A stretch of 64,000 bases of DNA from Apostichopus japonicus. Its lineage: Eukaryota > Echinodermata > Holothuroidea > Aspidochirotida > Stichopodidae. Shown piece after piece: positions 1 to 11,601 of this stretch; position 1 is the stretch's first letter; each line of letters begins with the position of its first letter. The DNA lies in the NCBI RefSeq assembly GCF_037975245.1, contig NC_092562.1, positions 14,960,521 to 15,024,520 on the forward strand. Direction: 5' to 3'. A program made the translations under genes and the position numbers. The notes under the pieces were generated by a model. That model saw only the letters and a list, made by a program, of their open reading frames with translations. It made no database searches and was not told the DNA's origin.

Positions 1-91
1 CTGTGGAAAGTTTGAACGAATATGTTTTAGTTGACTTTGTCAGCGACGTTTCTCCTTTTGATCTCAAGCATCCATTGACTACCTTTATATA

Positions 92-385
92 TTATATGTA
101 CGTCCATCGGTATTGCCCTTCTATCCTACATCCTGTCAACATGATATCACAAGATACAGTAGTATCACTCGAAGCTTTTAAAGTCTCAGAAAAGAAAGAT
201 TGAGCAACCTTATCGAGGAGGAAGATCTTCTCACCGGTTGGTCGAGATATGTACGAGTGACCTGTATTCTGACCGGGATGGAGAGACGAAGTGAGAGGCG
301 GTGAGTGTGCTCCTCGCTCATTAGTTAATTTGTCAACATAGCCAGCATCAGTACACAAGTTCAATTTGCCTCGCGGAAGTAATTT
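92..385 (-). CDS. Candidate terminal coding exon, unknown protein
   Basis: An open frame of 97 codons ends in TAA at 92-94. An acceptor-like CTCAG lies just upstream at 386-390 on the minus strand, giving a phase-0 exon. The translation has mixed composition and no simple repeats; it includes HPGQNTGHSYISRPTGEKIF and LLDKVAQSFFSETLKASSD. I do not recognise the family. The pyrimidine tract before the acceptor is weak. A competing reading exists on the plus strand: 190-300 is open, begins after CTCAG at 185-189 and ends at a strong donor (GCG then GTGAGT at 301), reading EEEDLLTGWSRYVRVTCILT. Only one strand is likely real, and the sequence alone does not decide which. Confidence 0.3.
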   Translation of the reverse strand, partial: KLLPRGKLNLCTDAGYVDKLTNERGAHSPPLTSSLHPGQNTGHSYISRPTGEKIFLLDKVAQSFFSETLKASSDTTVSCDIMLTGCRIEGQYRWTYI

Positions 386-603
386 CTGAGATCACCGGTT
401 TCAACGACTCCACTAGAGTTTCATTGTTTTATCCGTTTAAGCTATTGATCCGCGACTTTTTGGCCAATTACACGTTTCTGGTTACTGATGAGGCACGGAA
501 TTCCATCCTTTGGGATGTAGGCCAGTGCCTAAAACAACACAAGATTGCTTCTCTCGATGAAGGAGAAGAAGAGAGAGAGAGGAATGAGGTCGCTTGTAAT
601 TAA
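325..603 (+). CDS. Candidate exon or gene remnant, unknown protein
   Basis: The frame is open from just after a TAG at 322-324 to TAA at 601-603. From about 379 onward the translation looks protein-like, for example SLFYPFKLLIRDFLANYTF followed by DEARNSILWDVGQCLKQHK. It then becomes an acidic/basic tail rich in E and R. There is no ATG in frame near the start, so an upstream splice acceptor would be needed; several AG dinucleotides between 345 and 390 could serve. It partly overlaps the minus-strand candidate at 92-385. It could also be a decayed retrocopy or a chance frame. Confidence 0.2.
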   Translation, partial: LICQHSQHQYTSSICLAEVISEITGFNDSTRVSLFYPFKLLIRDFLANYTFLVTDEARNSILWDVGQCLKQHKIASLDEGEEERERNEVACN

Positions 604-1170
604 TTGTACAATCTTGCTTGTTCTCAACATTTGCTTGTCGTTTATGTTTCCCCTTCAAGACAGGTTGATTGGTTGTTCTGTAACGAAAAACGTACCGGTG
701 GCTTAAAGATCCTTCGTCTTGGTCCTCGAGAGCGATATTCTTTCAAGTTTTAAATTGCCAAAAAGTTTCTGAAAAGCACTTGAATTTGGTTTGGTTTTAT
801 TATAAAAACATTGCACTTTAATTACTCCAATTAAGCAGTTGAGTGGATTCAAATTTTTCCAAAGTTCCTTCTCTGGAATCACAAGGAATGGATTCGTAGG
901 AAAGAGAAAGTTTCAAAGAACGGCTGAAGAGTTGAAAAAAAAGTGCTCTTGAAATGCTGCTGGTTTCCCTTAAAAGTACTGGCAGCATACTATTCTCATG
1001 AATAGTATGCAGCTTGAATAATTTAGAAAATTGGACCAATTGAGCATGTTTTAGTCGCTCCAAAACTTTTATCTCGCTTTTTCCCCAAATTGAAGATCAC
1101 TTTCTTGTATCGTAAACACCACTTATGAGATTCATGTTGTTCTCAGTGGGAAGTGGATCCTGTGTGAGGT
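604..1170. other. No gene seen; short perfect hairpin
   Basis: AT-rich sequence. A minus-strand frame at 818-1063 is open but shows no splice sites or recognisable features. At 985-1010 there is an 11-base inverted repeat with a 4-base loop. Confidence 0.6.
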
Positions 1171-1172
1171 AT

Positions 1173-1207
<35 letters not shown>

Positions 1208-1232
1208 AATATATATATATATGTGTGTGTAT
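1171..1232. repeat. Compound microsatellite (CT)n(TA)n(TG)n
   Basis: Uninterrupted CT repeats pass into TA and then TG/TATG repeats. The array abuts the 3' tail of the SINE copy that follows, the usual position for tail-derived microsatellites of SINEs. The minus-strand IYIYI/REREREREI frame here is an artefact of the repeat. Confidence 0.95.
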
Positions 1233-1236
1233 GTTT

Positions 1237-1422
1237 GTATGTAGTTTAGATCTTCCTGCAAGCAGGAACTCGCAAAGAAGCCTTGTTGGCTTATCAAAGC
1301 CGCAAGCTGACCGAAGTCAGTCTCTTAGATTCATATTTTAACGTCCATGATAATGAATTGTCAATTCAACTCTGTAACTGGACGACATACATTAATCTTG
1401 GAGTAACTCGAACCAGTAACTC

Positions 1423-1423
<1 letters not shown>
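1237..1423 (-). mobile_element. tRNA-derived SINE, family 1, head-truncated copy
   Basis: Similar throughout to the copies at 7771-8008 and 38597-38830, including the AAGCAGGAACTC segment and the GAATTGTCAA segment. On the minus strand the polymerase III B-box region is present, but the A-box part of the tRNA head is missing. The copy ends directly in a TA microsatellite (1424-1485). No encoded protein; mobilisation would depend on a LINE. Confidence 0.85.
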
Positions 1424-1459
<36 letters not shown>

Positions 1460-1485
1460 TATATAGAGATATATATAGATGTATA
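1424..1485. repeat. (AT)n microsatellite
   Basis: AT dinucleotide run of about 33 bases followed by AGAGATATAT-type interruptions. It replaces the missing head of the adjacent SINE copy. Confidence 0.95.
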
Positions 1486-4433
1486 GATTGTGTCTCAGAA
1501 TTTGGTAAACTACCTTAACTTATGCCCTCCAAAGTTGTCCTGAGCTAGGAGATGGCTTCTAGGTAATTTGTTAATTTATTGCCCCTGATTATGCTAGAAA
1601 GACACTAAAGTGTTTATATATACCTTGAGTCTACTCCTGCTTATACTGCCTCCCTTTAGTGCCTAATTCGTCTAAGTTCTGGGACTCTTTAGATGTCTGA
1701 CACTCCAACCAAGTCTGGTATATTAAGTTTTAAGAGTTCAAGTAGATCGAATCTCCAGAGCTTCAATCACCGAGTTATTAAGTTTGCAGTGTCTATGTTT
1801 TTTTAACTATATAGGTAATCCAGCCCATTTGATAAGATGGGTGCCCCCAATATTTCAAGTGCAAACTTATTAAAATATTTAAGTGGGTGTTCAAATGCAA
1901 TCTGCATTTCTTACTAATAGTTGTTTCTAACACTACGGTTAGTTGTTTCTAAACACTGTTAGTTGTACGACAAATCAAAACTGATTTAACATCTAATGTC
2001 ATCTATTCAAATATATATGTTCATCTGCTTCAGTACACAGTTCAATTGAGTTTTGTGTGCGCTATGTATTATCCCATTCATGCAGTATTAAGACACATAG
2101 CATGTACCTATCCTCCTTCTCCTCCTCCCCCTCTCTTCCCCACCCCCCTCTTCCCCACCCCCCATTTATCTGTCCTCCTACGATGGTCAATTTGACCCAT
2201 ACATAAACTGTTCATATCAACTTTCGGTAATCCAAATAGACTGCGGAATATGAATAAGCAAACATGGAGCGAGTACGTTATTTTAAAATGTAATATTTTC
2301 TTTGTTTGAGCTGAAAAGGTCAAGTTATTTCTGATTGTCAATACCACATTTCTCCAGAAATGCTTACAGAGAAATTTCCTTTTTTTGAAAAAAAAAATTG
2401 AAAGACTGCAAAAACTTTTAGGTATAACAACAATTGAACACAGTTTCCCAGTATGTGTATAGCATACATATTCAGTATGTTTTAATGTGACAGAGAACAT
2501 CTGGTCACAATAGCTAATATAATTTAACAAGCTTGCAGATTTACACTGTAGATATGCATATCTCAGCAAAACTCAAGTTCTCATAATATTGCTTTAACCA
2601 CAAAAAGCTGAATTTATCATTCATGTTCTTTTCATTTCTGATTACAATTTTTTTTTTTTTTTTTAATACAATTTTATGGGAAATTGAAAATCTTGTGATT
2701 ACTATCAGAATATTGGCATAAATTTTGGAAATTCCCAGTTGGGCATTCATAATTAAGGTTCTGATCTGTCACTGTTCTCTAGAGAGTAAATAATCATGTA
2801 GATGGTTGAGATCTCTGTCTATTTTGCAGTGAAAACAACTAATACATCGATCAGCCTAAATTCAAAGAGTATTTAGATACAGCAATCCCTCATCAACCGC
2901 AGCAAACATAAACCATCATGCTAGTTATGATCCAGGGGCATCATCATGTGTATTTCTAGGTGGGCTACATTCATCCCCCTCCCCCTCCACCCTCCCCCTC
3001 CCCACTGACAGACAATATTACCCAACAAAATCATAACGTAAGTAACAAAGATATATATATAACGTGTATAATACAACGTAAAAAAGTTAAAACTTGTTCA
3101 ACATTGTTTCAATTGTTGCAAACTATTTTGTATCAAACTACTATTTTGTATCAAAATTTCTCCTTAGATCCATTCCCTATGATGACATATAAATGTGAAA
3201 ATTGCCAGGTCAACAGTATTTCAGAGTATTGTAACACATAACGCCCATATTCGCATCTTTTGAAAAGGTGGTTGTTACGATCCATAGTTGGATATAGGTA
3301 GTATCTAGCTATGTGGGAATTATCACACATATCTGCAATAGTAGTTCTCAAACATGGATAAAAATTTGTATTTTCTCCCCGTTTTTTTTTTACCTTCACT
3401 CACTCATTCCCCTTTTTTTTTTTCATTTTGAATAAGTAACATTTTCTGCAATGTTAGCTCGGACAGATTTTATTTTGAAGTCTGAACATCGATAAAAATG
3501 GCGTGTGGAAGCCCTCCGTGCAATCATCATCATCATCCTCTTTAGCTTCTCCTACATTTACGATGGTAATCTGTAAGGAGTTAAGGAAGAAATGGGTAAC
3601 CTTGCATTGTACCTCTTAGCTGTGAGGCTGGCCCCGTCATTGAAAACCAAACTGTCATCTTGATAGACTCTATGAATATTCATAGATTTGAGTCAGGAAC
3701 CGTTAGTTCGATAACCAATGTAGGTTCAATGACCAGTCTCTCTCTCTCATGATTTCAAAAACAAATAAGGCTAGACTAAAGCTGTTGATGGCTACTACCT
3801 CTAGGAAACCAAACTTCTAGCTATATATACATATGTGTCTAGCCCCACCTATTGACAGGTATCATTTCTCCTTGTGGATAGCGTCCGTTATGATGCTAAT
3901 TAAACACTGTGATTTTACTCATATCTACAAAAAAAAGTGGAAATTTAAACTAGAATTTGTAAGGTATTGAAACAAATTATTGATAATGATAATTTATCAA
4001 CCCATTTATTATTATGATTATTATTATGATTATTTTTTTAGCAAAGAGTTGACAATAATGTAACATTATTTTGCACATTAGGTTACATTATTTTGCACAT
4101 TAGGTTTGTACACCTTGACATATATTTGGCAGGTAGTATAGCTAGGGTTTTCTTTGTTTTTTCACCTTCGTTTAATGATGTGGATTATGATAACTAATCC
4201 ATGAGGGGACAACACCTGTAGGATATGATTTCAATTCTGAGATTGGATTCAAAGAAATGAATATTACCTATACCAAGGGATTATATCTTAGAAGTGTAGA
4301 TTATTGAAAAAAAAAATCGGAATTGTAATGTAGAACAAAAGGTGTAAAATAATAAGAAGATTTAATGATGATTGGGATAAGTATCAATATTAAGAGTCAG
4401 ATCATCCATTTTCAATTTTTCTTTCTCCTTCAG
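1486..4433. other. Non-coding, AT-rich; small repeats only
   Basis: Contains a pyrimidine-rich tract at 2109-2162, poly-T runs near 2649-2664 and 3410-3423, an (ATC)n stretch near 3522-3537, and a 22-base direct duplication containing ATTATTTTGCACATTAGG at about 4060-4106. A short frame near 3165-3210 (YKCENCQ) follows an AG but has a poor GTCAAC donor and was not called as an exon. Confidence 0.5.
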
Positions 4434-4478
4434 ATTCGAAAAGCCAAGAGAGAAGAAATTATTTATCTTTGCAGATTG
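4434..4478 (+). CDS. Internal 45-base mini-exon of an unidentified gene
   Basis: The segment is framed by textbook splice signals: a long pyrimidine tract ending TTTCTCCTTCAG at 4422-4433, and a consensus donor GTGAGT immediately after base 4478. The 45 bases form 15 sense codons in phase 0/0, reading IRKAKREEIIYLCRL, a charged, probably helical segment. A symmetric short exon of this type is commonly alternatively spliced, but that is inference. Neighbouring exons were not located: the next plus-strand candidates lie far away, and no upstream exon is evident within the window. The protein is not recognised. The other two frames were not given weight because only this reading uses the whole exon without stops and keeps phase. 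Confidence 0.6.
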
Positions 4479-7400
4479 GTGAGTTAATTTGTTTTTATAG
4501 TCAGATCTATATAAATGAGCTTAAGACAGTTTTGATCTGATAGCATACATACTTTAACTGTTTTAATGTCCAACCCTCAATTTTAGTGAGAATATGATGC
4601 GGTTAATACTTCTTAAAAGTAGAAATTTATGTTTACAAGTTTGTTTACAAAGGTCTCTCAATTGTATGTTTTCATTAACTTCCTTCTGTCAAAAAAAAAA
4701 TCAACAATTAAATCAACAGACTGTTGAAATAGTTTCTGAGCAAAATAGTTATTTTATTTTATAATCTCCCCTAGCTTATATCTAAACCCCAAAATGCTTC
4801 TTAACAGTGTTAAAAAATATCTTCTAGCTTGTTTATAAAGTTTCCCACCCCTTTCCCCTCCTTTGCCCATTTGTTATTTTGTTTTGGTTTGTTTGTTCAA
4901 GTTTCCCAGAACCCCTTATTAACCATTTTACATATACTTAACCCTACGTCTCACCTTTGCTGTAGACATCTTTCCAATGCTAAGTTGATGGAGAGGAAGG
5001 GAATCTAAAAACATTCTTGTTGTAATATTTCACAAAACTTTATATTTTTGTAATTGATAAAGAACATTAAGAATCCAAATCAAATAGAGGCAACAATGCA
5101 ATGCAACCTATGCATAATCTAATGTCAACTTGATGTAATATAAAGTGGTGTCATCTCTGGTTTTAACTGTCCAAACATTTACGATTATATCTATGGAACC
5201 AAAAAAAAAAAAAAATCCAATTTTGACAAGACTCAACATTACATTTTGTAACAGCAACTGCCGATCATACCTTGGCAATGAGACAAAAAAAAAATTCCAT
5301 GAAACACCAACAAATTATCACCCTAGCAAGTTTTCCATCGGAGAAGCAACAGGTCACTTATTATCACAGAACCAGAAGAAATTTCTCTTAACTTAATGTT
5401 GAATTTTCCTCTCTCTGTTGAAAACATCAACAATTAATGTGCCAGCCGGTTGAAATAATGTCTTAGCAACTAGTGAATTCTTATCTCCACTCGCCCAAAG
5501 CCTTACCTTCAACCCACCCACCCACCCACCCACCCACCCACCCACCCACCAACCAATTTTTTTGTTTTGTTTTGTGTGTGTTTCGTTTTCTTAATCTATA
5601 GTTTTTTTCTTAAGCTCAGTCAGACAAATTTTGTTAGCTACATTACCCACAATTCACTAGGTTTCACACACAGCTGATGGCACTAATGTTTTTTTTTTTA
5701 AATATTGAAGGAAAAAAAAATCGTGCCCTAGTAAGCAATCAGCACTGAATAGTAAAGAAAGTTTGATCATTGCTGCATTAGCTCTGATAACACAGCTTGG
5801 CGACGGTATACATGTACCGAAAAAAAGAAAAATGAAAGGCAGAAAAGAAAGAAGCTTACATAGGATAACTAATTTGAGCTTGAATAGTTACTTAGAAAGC
5901 GCTCTAAAAGTTGTCTTTTATCCAGATGAATGATTCATGATAAACTCAAAAATGGGGATTAATCCAAACATTTTAAAATCATAGTCAATTTTTTTTTTTT
6001 TTTTTTTTGTGTTCTTCGGAATTTTTTCAGATCTTTTTCAAAATGAGAAGTACAAGATGGTTAATACTTAATGGGACAACAAAAAATAATGAGGGAATGT
6101 ACTTTTTGGGGGGATTTATAAAGATTTTTTAGCAGCGAGTGGCAAGGATTTCAAGTGGCAGGTTTTTTCTTCTTCTAAGTATTTGAGATATTTTCTACAT
6201 CAAGGTCGAAAAGGAAAATCAGCACAATCTTGAAAAATGAAGATAATAGTTGAAAATTTAAAATTCAAGTGATGCGTACAGCTTTTATGTATGTCATGAG
6301 AAGTAGAATAGTGTTCATCTAAGTGCAAATATTTGACATTCCAAAGATGACAAAAACAAACTGACCCGATTTTAAAATTTATAAGTTGAAGCTAAAATAT
6401 GTTCATTGTCAGGGAATAGCTTTAGTGTTCACATTTTGTATAGCAGGTTTGTAGTCTCATATGAAATAGTTTGGTTCCTGTGTAAAAAAAAATCTTTGGG
6501 CTTTTATAACAGTTTGACCATTTTGTATAGCATTTTGACTATTTTGTGATGCGATACTGGATATGAGGATTTTCTTTGCTTTCATGATTCATGACATACT
6601 CTGAAAGCTTATTTTGTTGTTGAGGCTATGCTGTTAATTCATTTGTTTTTTTTATTTGAAAGAATTGGTAATTTACCATGTTATGAAATGACTTTGTTTT
6701 ATTTGATTTTGTTTTATTTTTTTTTGGAGGGGGGAGCAAAGGTGGGGGGGTGGTGGTTGAAGGGGGAAGTGGGAGGCATTCATAGCTCAAATCTGAAATT
6801 AGTTATTTTTTCGTAAATATGATATCGTAACTTTTGACAAATGTCCTGCTAAATGTAGTCTCAGAACACTTGGCATTCTTAGAATGATATGCGACCAATT
6901 AAAGTCAGATGGGAGGAAGACAGTGGACCCATGTCCTCCCCCCACCTCCCCCTCCCCCAAAAATAATTCTTCAAAGATTTATATGTATTAATACATCTTT
7001 TCGGAATATTTAAAGCCTGGTACTATTTTGACGTGGAATTCTTCTAAGATGCAAATTATACATTTTGTGTGAAAATTACATCGGATTATGTGTGTCAATT
7101 TTTAGGCATTTTCAAGTCTCTTGGGAAAACTGGCTTACTTGTGAATGTTGCCAATTTTAAATGTCAAATAACTTCCAAATATTTGATATGAAAAGATTAT
7201 TACACAATCGTATGCTTTTAACTTTGGAGAGATAAATTATATCCAATTTTAAAGATAAAATATATATTAAACCTGACCCATTTTTAGGTTTTTCGTGAAT
7301 TTTTAAGACGAAAAGTTTAAACGCACGCCGCAAGATCGGTCACTTTCATCTTCTGTTTGCATAATGCTTAAAAATTGCTCATCTTCATGATTAACATACA

Positions 7401-7770
7401 AATTGACAAACAATTCTTTTATGGTTAAAATTTAAATATTCTATGAATCTATAAATTAAAGACACTTTTCCATATAAATTTCTATCTTTTTTCATTCTTA
7501 CTCCTCATTTTCCATTTTCCCTTGATAAACCTATTATTAGTTTTTTTTACTTATTTCATATGTGTATATCTGTATATATTTTTTTTCCCCCAGTAACATT
7601 CCAATTTTTTGTCATTTTTAAAACAAGGTAACATTTCTGACAGATATTGATCATTATTAATGCATGATCAAATATGATCAAAAATGATTAAAAATGATCA
7701 AAAGAAAGGTAAAACAGTGAAACTATTGTTTTGCAATGCAGCAGAACACTCCTTACAACAAAGAAAAATG
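4479..7770. other. Probable intron sequence with simple repeats
   Basis: Follows the donor at 4479. AT-rich with poly-A/T runs, a (CCCA)n array at 5510-5551, poly-T at 5991-6008, and G-rich stretches at 6727-6775. Nothing protein-like was found. Confidence 0.5.
5510..5551. repeat. (CCCA)n microsatellite
   Basis: About ten tandem copies of the tetranucleotide CCCA in a perfect run. Confidence 0.95.
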
Positions 7771-8008
7771 TGTATGTATTTTTAGATCCTCCTGGAAGCA
7801 GGAACTTGTGAAGAAGCCTCATTGGCTTATCAAAGCCGAAGCAAGCTGACCGAAATCAGTCTCTTAGGTTCATATTTAATATCCATGATTATGAATTGTC
7901 AATTGTCAACAACTCTGTAACTGGGCGACATACATTCAACTTGGAGTGACTCGAACTCGGGACCTAATGATTGAAAGGCACCGGCGTAAACCACTGAGCT
8001 AACACTCC
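7771..8008 (-). mobile_element. tRNA-derived SINE, family 1, full copy
   Basis: Read on the minus strand, the element starts GTGTTAGCTCAGTGGTTTA, a polymerase III A-box-like tRNA head, followed about 35 bases later by a B-box-like GAGTTCGAGTCACTCC. A tRNA-unrelated body and a short TATGTA-type tail follow. Copies occur at 1237-1423, 25211-25394 and 38597-38830. The tRNA-like promoter with an unrelated body is the defining SINE structure. A 21-base tandem array begins right at the head end. Confidence 0.9.
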
Positions 8009-8010
8009 TT

Positions 8011-8115
8011 AAGAAAGTGTATAGAAAGTGTAAGAAAGTGTATAGAAAGTGTAAGAAAGTGTATAGAAAGTGTAAGAAAGTGTATAGAAAGTGTAAGAAA
8101 GTGTATAGAAAGATG
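8011..8115. repeat. 21-base tandem repeat, 5 copies
   Basis: The unit AAGAAAGTGTATAGAAAGTG plus T is repeated almost perfectly five times, immediately flanking the SINE head. Confidence 0.95.
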
Positions 8116-10734
8116 AATTAGACACAAGATGGAACAGAAAGGAATCAGAAATCATAAAGAAATGTGTGCATTGTAATAATTACCTAAATGGTATCAGATA
8201 ATATTTGAACTGACTTTGAACCATAGAAGGTTATATTGGTTTCAACTGAATCTATTAAGCTGATGGTACATCCAAGTCCTACATTGACTTGAAATATTTC
8301 AGCTTCAAAATTTATCACTTTTTGGAACATCTCTTACCCCTCCCTACCAATTTTTCTGCAATTAAAAAAAAAAAAAATTACTTTGAAGAAAACTTTTCTC
8401 AATTTTGATCTTGTAAAAATTTGGGTCCAATACTGACCACCCTATGAACATGTAGAGTAGAATCCATGTTTATTATAAAGAGGAACACACAGAAGATAAA
8501 AACTTTTTAACATTTACATTTTTTGCTATTCATATTAAGCAGAGTATATCATCAAGCCTGTCCACAGTCCCCTGGACACATCTGCGTTCATGTACACTCG
8601 TTCTTTTAACCAATGCTCCAGAGGCAGCCGTCGCCAAAAAGATATTCATCAAACATTACAATGAATACAACACAAGAAATAAATTGACAGCTCTCGGCAT
8701 AGAGGGACCTGCAAATTTAATGTCTAAGATCTCCCCCCCCCCCAAAAGGTTTGACTTTTTCCAGTCGTTAGCCATTACAGAACGTTTCCAGTCAGATGCG
8801 TTGATTCCGTGCCGACCACACCTGCACCCCAAACAGCTTTTACATCATCATGACAAGAATTGTAGTCAACCTCTTAATGGCTTTACACCTTCTAAGCCTT
8901 GTCATTTAGATGACTTTCCTCCCTTGTATCTTATAGTTTTGGGCTCTTTTTAATGAGATTACGCATTATACCTACCGGGCAGTCATTTTAGCTTCTATAA
9001 CTACGTCCAAAGGGTAATTTGTATTTATATCAAGTCAAACATAAAACCTCATATTAACAAGATCAGGAACATATGAGGCACTCCATACCTCCTGTTTTGT
9101 TTTTCTTTTATATTTTCTTGTATTTTTATGTTTTGTTCGTAAAGAGAGCAGGAGAGAGAGGGGGGCAAATGGGGGGGGCGATGGTTGGGGGGAAGGAGGG
9201 AGTGACAGTAGTGATTCCTTGGAGGGATGTTACTACTTAAAGTTACTACAACAAGTAACACTGCCTTGTTGCACCATAGGCCTACTATTAATGCATGCAT
9301 AATAAGTTAATACATTTGCCATAAAGAGTAGTTGTGACCCTTGACCCTTGCTTATTGTTATAATCTTCAAGTTCAGATACATCAGGTTAATGTTACATAT
9401 GCAAGTTTATTTTGCGTCCCTGTGAGAACAATTTATAGTATTAATAACAAAACCAGCTGCATTGTCACTTAAAAAGGAATAAGTTGGCTGTCATGAATCA
9501 AAATTTTGCTGATTTTTTTTTTTTTTGGTTTTTTTTTTTGGCCACCTCACTAGGTGAAAACCCACAATCCCCATGGTGTGATTTATTGCACAGTTATGAA
9601 TTTTTTAAAAAATGCTGGGAAATTGATGAATGTAATTGGCAACAGAAGATAGTGAGGTGACACCAATTGAGCTGCAGATGTCTATCTCTAAGGCCAGTTA
9701 GGAAATGCTATTGGATATTTTTAATAGTCAGCCATGTATTTCTACCTGAGAAGAAATATAGCATGGTTCGGGAAGTTATCAAAAACAGCATTACCAAGGT
9801 CTCACTTCAGTAATGGCACTTCTTGCTAGAAACTACAAGTAAATAGCAAAGTTTGGTAAAGTCTGGAAACAGAACACACACATTGGGATCTATGACAGCG
9901 GCACCTCCCCTGATGCCTTCCATTCCCCTTCCCTCCCCCTCACCCTCACCCTCACCTCCCCCACCCCAATGGCTTCAGATATCCAATAAGGGGTGTATAG
10001 TTTTAAGCAACTTCGGTCTCCTAACATTCCTATGGCCAGTTAACATTGAAGACTTAAAATATCTTTCAAACACTGAGCTGATTATAATTTGGACAGTTGC
10101 GGTATTGAAGTAGATATTCATCAAATGTGACAACCGGGTTTGGAGAGGAATACAAAAGATAGGCAATATTCCTTGATTTTTTTTGTTTGTTAAATATCAT
10201 TACCATCAGGTCTGGAGTTTTACAAGCTAAGAAAATGTAAAAAGGAAAAATTGTAAATTTGTGTTTTCTTCAACACCACTGTTATTCGAAAAATCTGCAG
10301 TCTGCTAAATTGATTAAATGTTTTGGTCATTGACCTAAAATATGGCGTTACTCGAGAATACAAAGATATTGTTCACAGGGAGAATCTTTAAGTAGACGTC
10401 GTCGATAATAAATTATCTGTTTTGATCTGTTATGAATAGCTTTATCCGTTGCTAATGTTTGTTCAGCGGCTTACTAATGTGTAAAACAAACAATACTTTT
10501 GAAATGATCAAGAAATGTGATGTCAAGCCCAGACTGGGAAGAACAGTCAGTTGTGCGCGACAAAGTCGACTTGTAGTCAATTTATGAATCTTGAATGAAT
10601 TGTTCTCATCGGTCTCGGCATTTACGTAGGAAACTTAAGTCGGAAACTGATGTTTGTGTATCTGTGATATAATTATACCATGGCATTCTGTTTGCTAGAT
10701 TCTTGCTGTAGCTGTATATTTATGTACGTACATG
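8116..10734. other. Mostly non-coding; one weak open frame
   Basis: A plus-strand frame is open from about 8508 to 8953, with a middle section reading VAKKIFIKHYNEYNTRNK. It crosses a C10 homopolymer and has no clear splice boundaries, so it is not called as coding. The rest holds poly-T/poly-G runs, a pyrimidine-rich tract near 9920-9970, and a short inverted repeat CCACCTCACTA (about 9542) with TAGTGAGGTG (about 9649). Confidence 0.4.
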
Positions 10735-10845
10735 TATATATATATATATATATATCTCGGCAATTACGTGGGAGAGTCTAGTAAAATAGTGGTGGGTGTG
10801 TATATATATATATATATATACATATGTGTGTGTGTGTGTATAGTG
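10735..10845. repeat. TA/TG microsatellites
   Basis: Two TA runs (about 10735-10757 and 10800-10820), the second followed by TG repeats. They directly precede the ribozyme-like motif cluster. Confidence 0.9.
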
Positions 10846-10882
10846 AATGATTAGAACCAAAACAGCCAACGCTTGGTTTTGC

Positions 10883-10914
10883 AGACCTTTTGAGCACAAC
10901 TAGCTCTTCTTCAG
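10883..10914 (-). ncRNA. Hammerhead-ribozyme-like motif, copy A
   Basis: On the minus strand: CTGAAGA, one extra A, a GAGC/GCTC stem with a 7-base loop, then AAAAGGTC. The order (CUGANGA box, stem II, GAAA box) is that of hammerhead ribozymes, which are described in the terminal repeats of Penelope-like retroelements. The second box has A instead of G, and the extra A before stem II departs from the consensus, so catalytic activity is doubtful. Probably the relic of a retroelement end. Confidence 0.35.
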
Positions 10915-11127
10915 TACATGGTCACCGAAAGTGATAGCAGTGTTAACAGGAATTGAAACTTCTATATAGAGGAGTGTCAACACTCTTCTCTATTAAACTT
11001 TCAATTGGCTGTAGTTTTACTTCCAATCACTCACTTAAATTTAATTATTGTATCTCACTCGAGATCCAGCCATTCTCTAAATGCAGCAAAGTTGTCAAAA
11101 TGTAAAATTTCTGATGTTCCTATATAA

Positions 11128-11316
11128 GTTGTTTTTTTCCATTGTTTTCCAACTCATTACCATTTCAAATATATTTATTTATGAATCATTCCACAATATA
11201 TGAATCTTTTCACTGTAGGGAAAAGGCGACCTTCCTTGCTAGTTTTGAACTTCTGGTATTACAATCTGCTGTTTTTTTTTATTGTTTTCCAACTCATTAC
11301 AATTTCAAATATTTAC
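11128..11316. repeat. Direct duplication of about 45 bases
   Basis: The segment ATTGTTTTCCAACTCATTAC with its flanks occurs at about 11139 and again at about 11281, spaced about 143 bases apart. Confidence 0.8.
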
Positions 11317-11380
11317 ATATATAACATTACAGACAAAGTTCAGAGAAACAAGGACACAGTAAGTTGAATTGACGAGTACG

Positions 11381-11410
11381 GAATTTTCGGTTCCCTGGAA
11401 CCTTCCTCAG
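11381..11410 (-). ncRNA. Hammerhead-like motif, copy B
   Basis: Minus strand: CTGAGGA, an extra A, then GGTTCC AGG GAACC (5-base-pair stem), then GAAAATTC. Both conserved boxes (CTGANGA and GAAA) are intact in this copy. It has the same orientation as copies A and C within 750 bases. The open question is the extra A between box 1 and stem II and the absence of an obvious stem I. Confidence 0.35.
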
Positions 11411-11601
11411 CAAAACCAAAAGTAAAACTGAGTACAAAATAACTGAGCTAGCATGTAACATGTATATCTATAAATATACATATCTATATATATTCATGTA
11501 TATAAGACAATAATTCTAAACACATATTCCATTTGAAAATAAGGAAAACAAGTAAGACAACACTCATAGTTGACAAGACTTCTTTAATAATACATATTTA
11601 A

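Noticed and set aside
3006-3032. 26-base micro-exon before GTAAGTAAC
   Set aside because: The acceptor is a C-rich low-complexity tract and the exon is too short to judge.
7771-8008. A functional tRNA gene
   Set aside because: A- and B-box-like words are present, but the sequence cannot form a cloverleaf and continues into a repeated body; it is a SINE.
8508-8953. 148-codon open plus frame
   Set aside because: Crosses a C10 run, no splice sites, and a frame of this length is expected by chance in a window this size.
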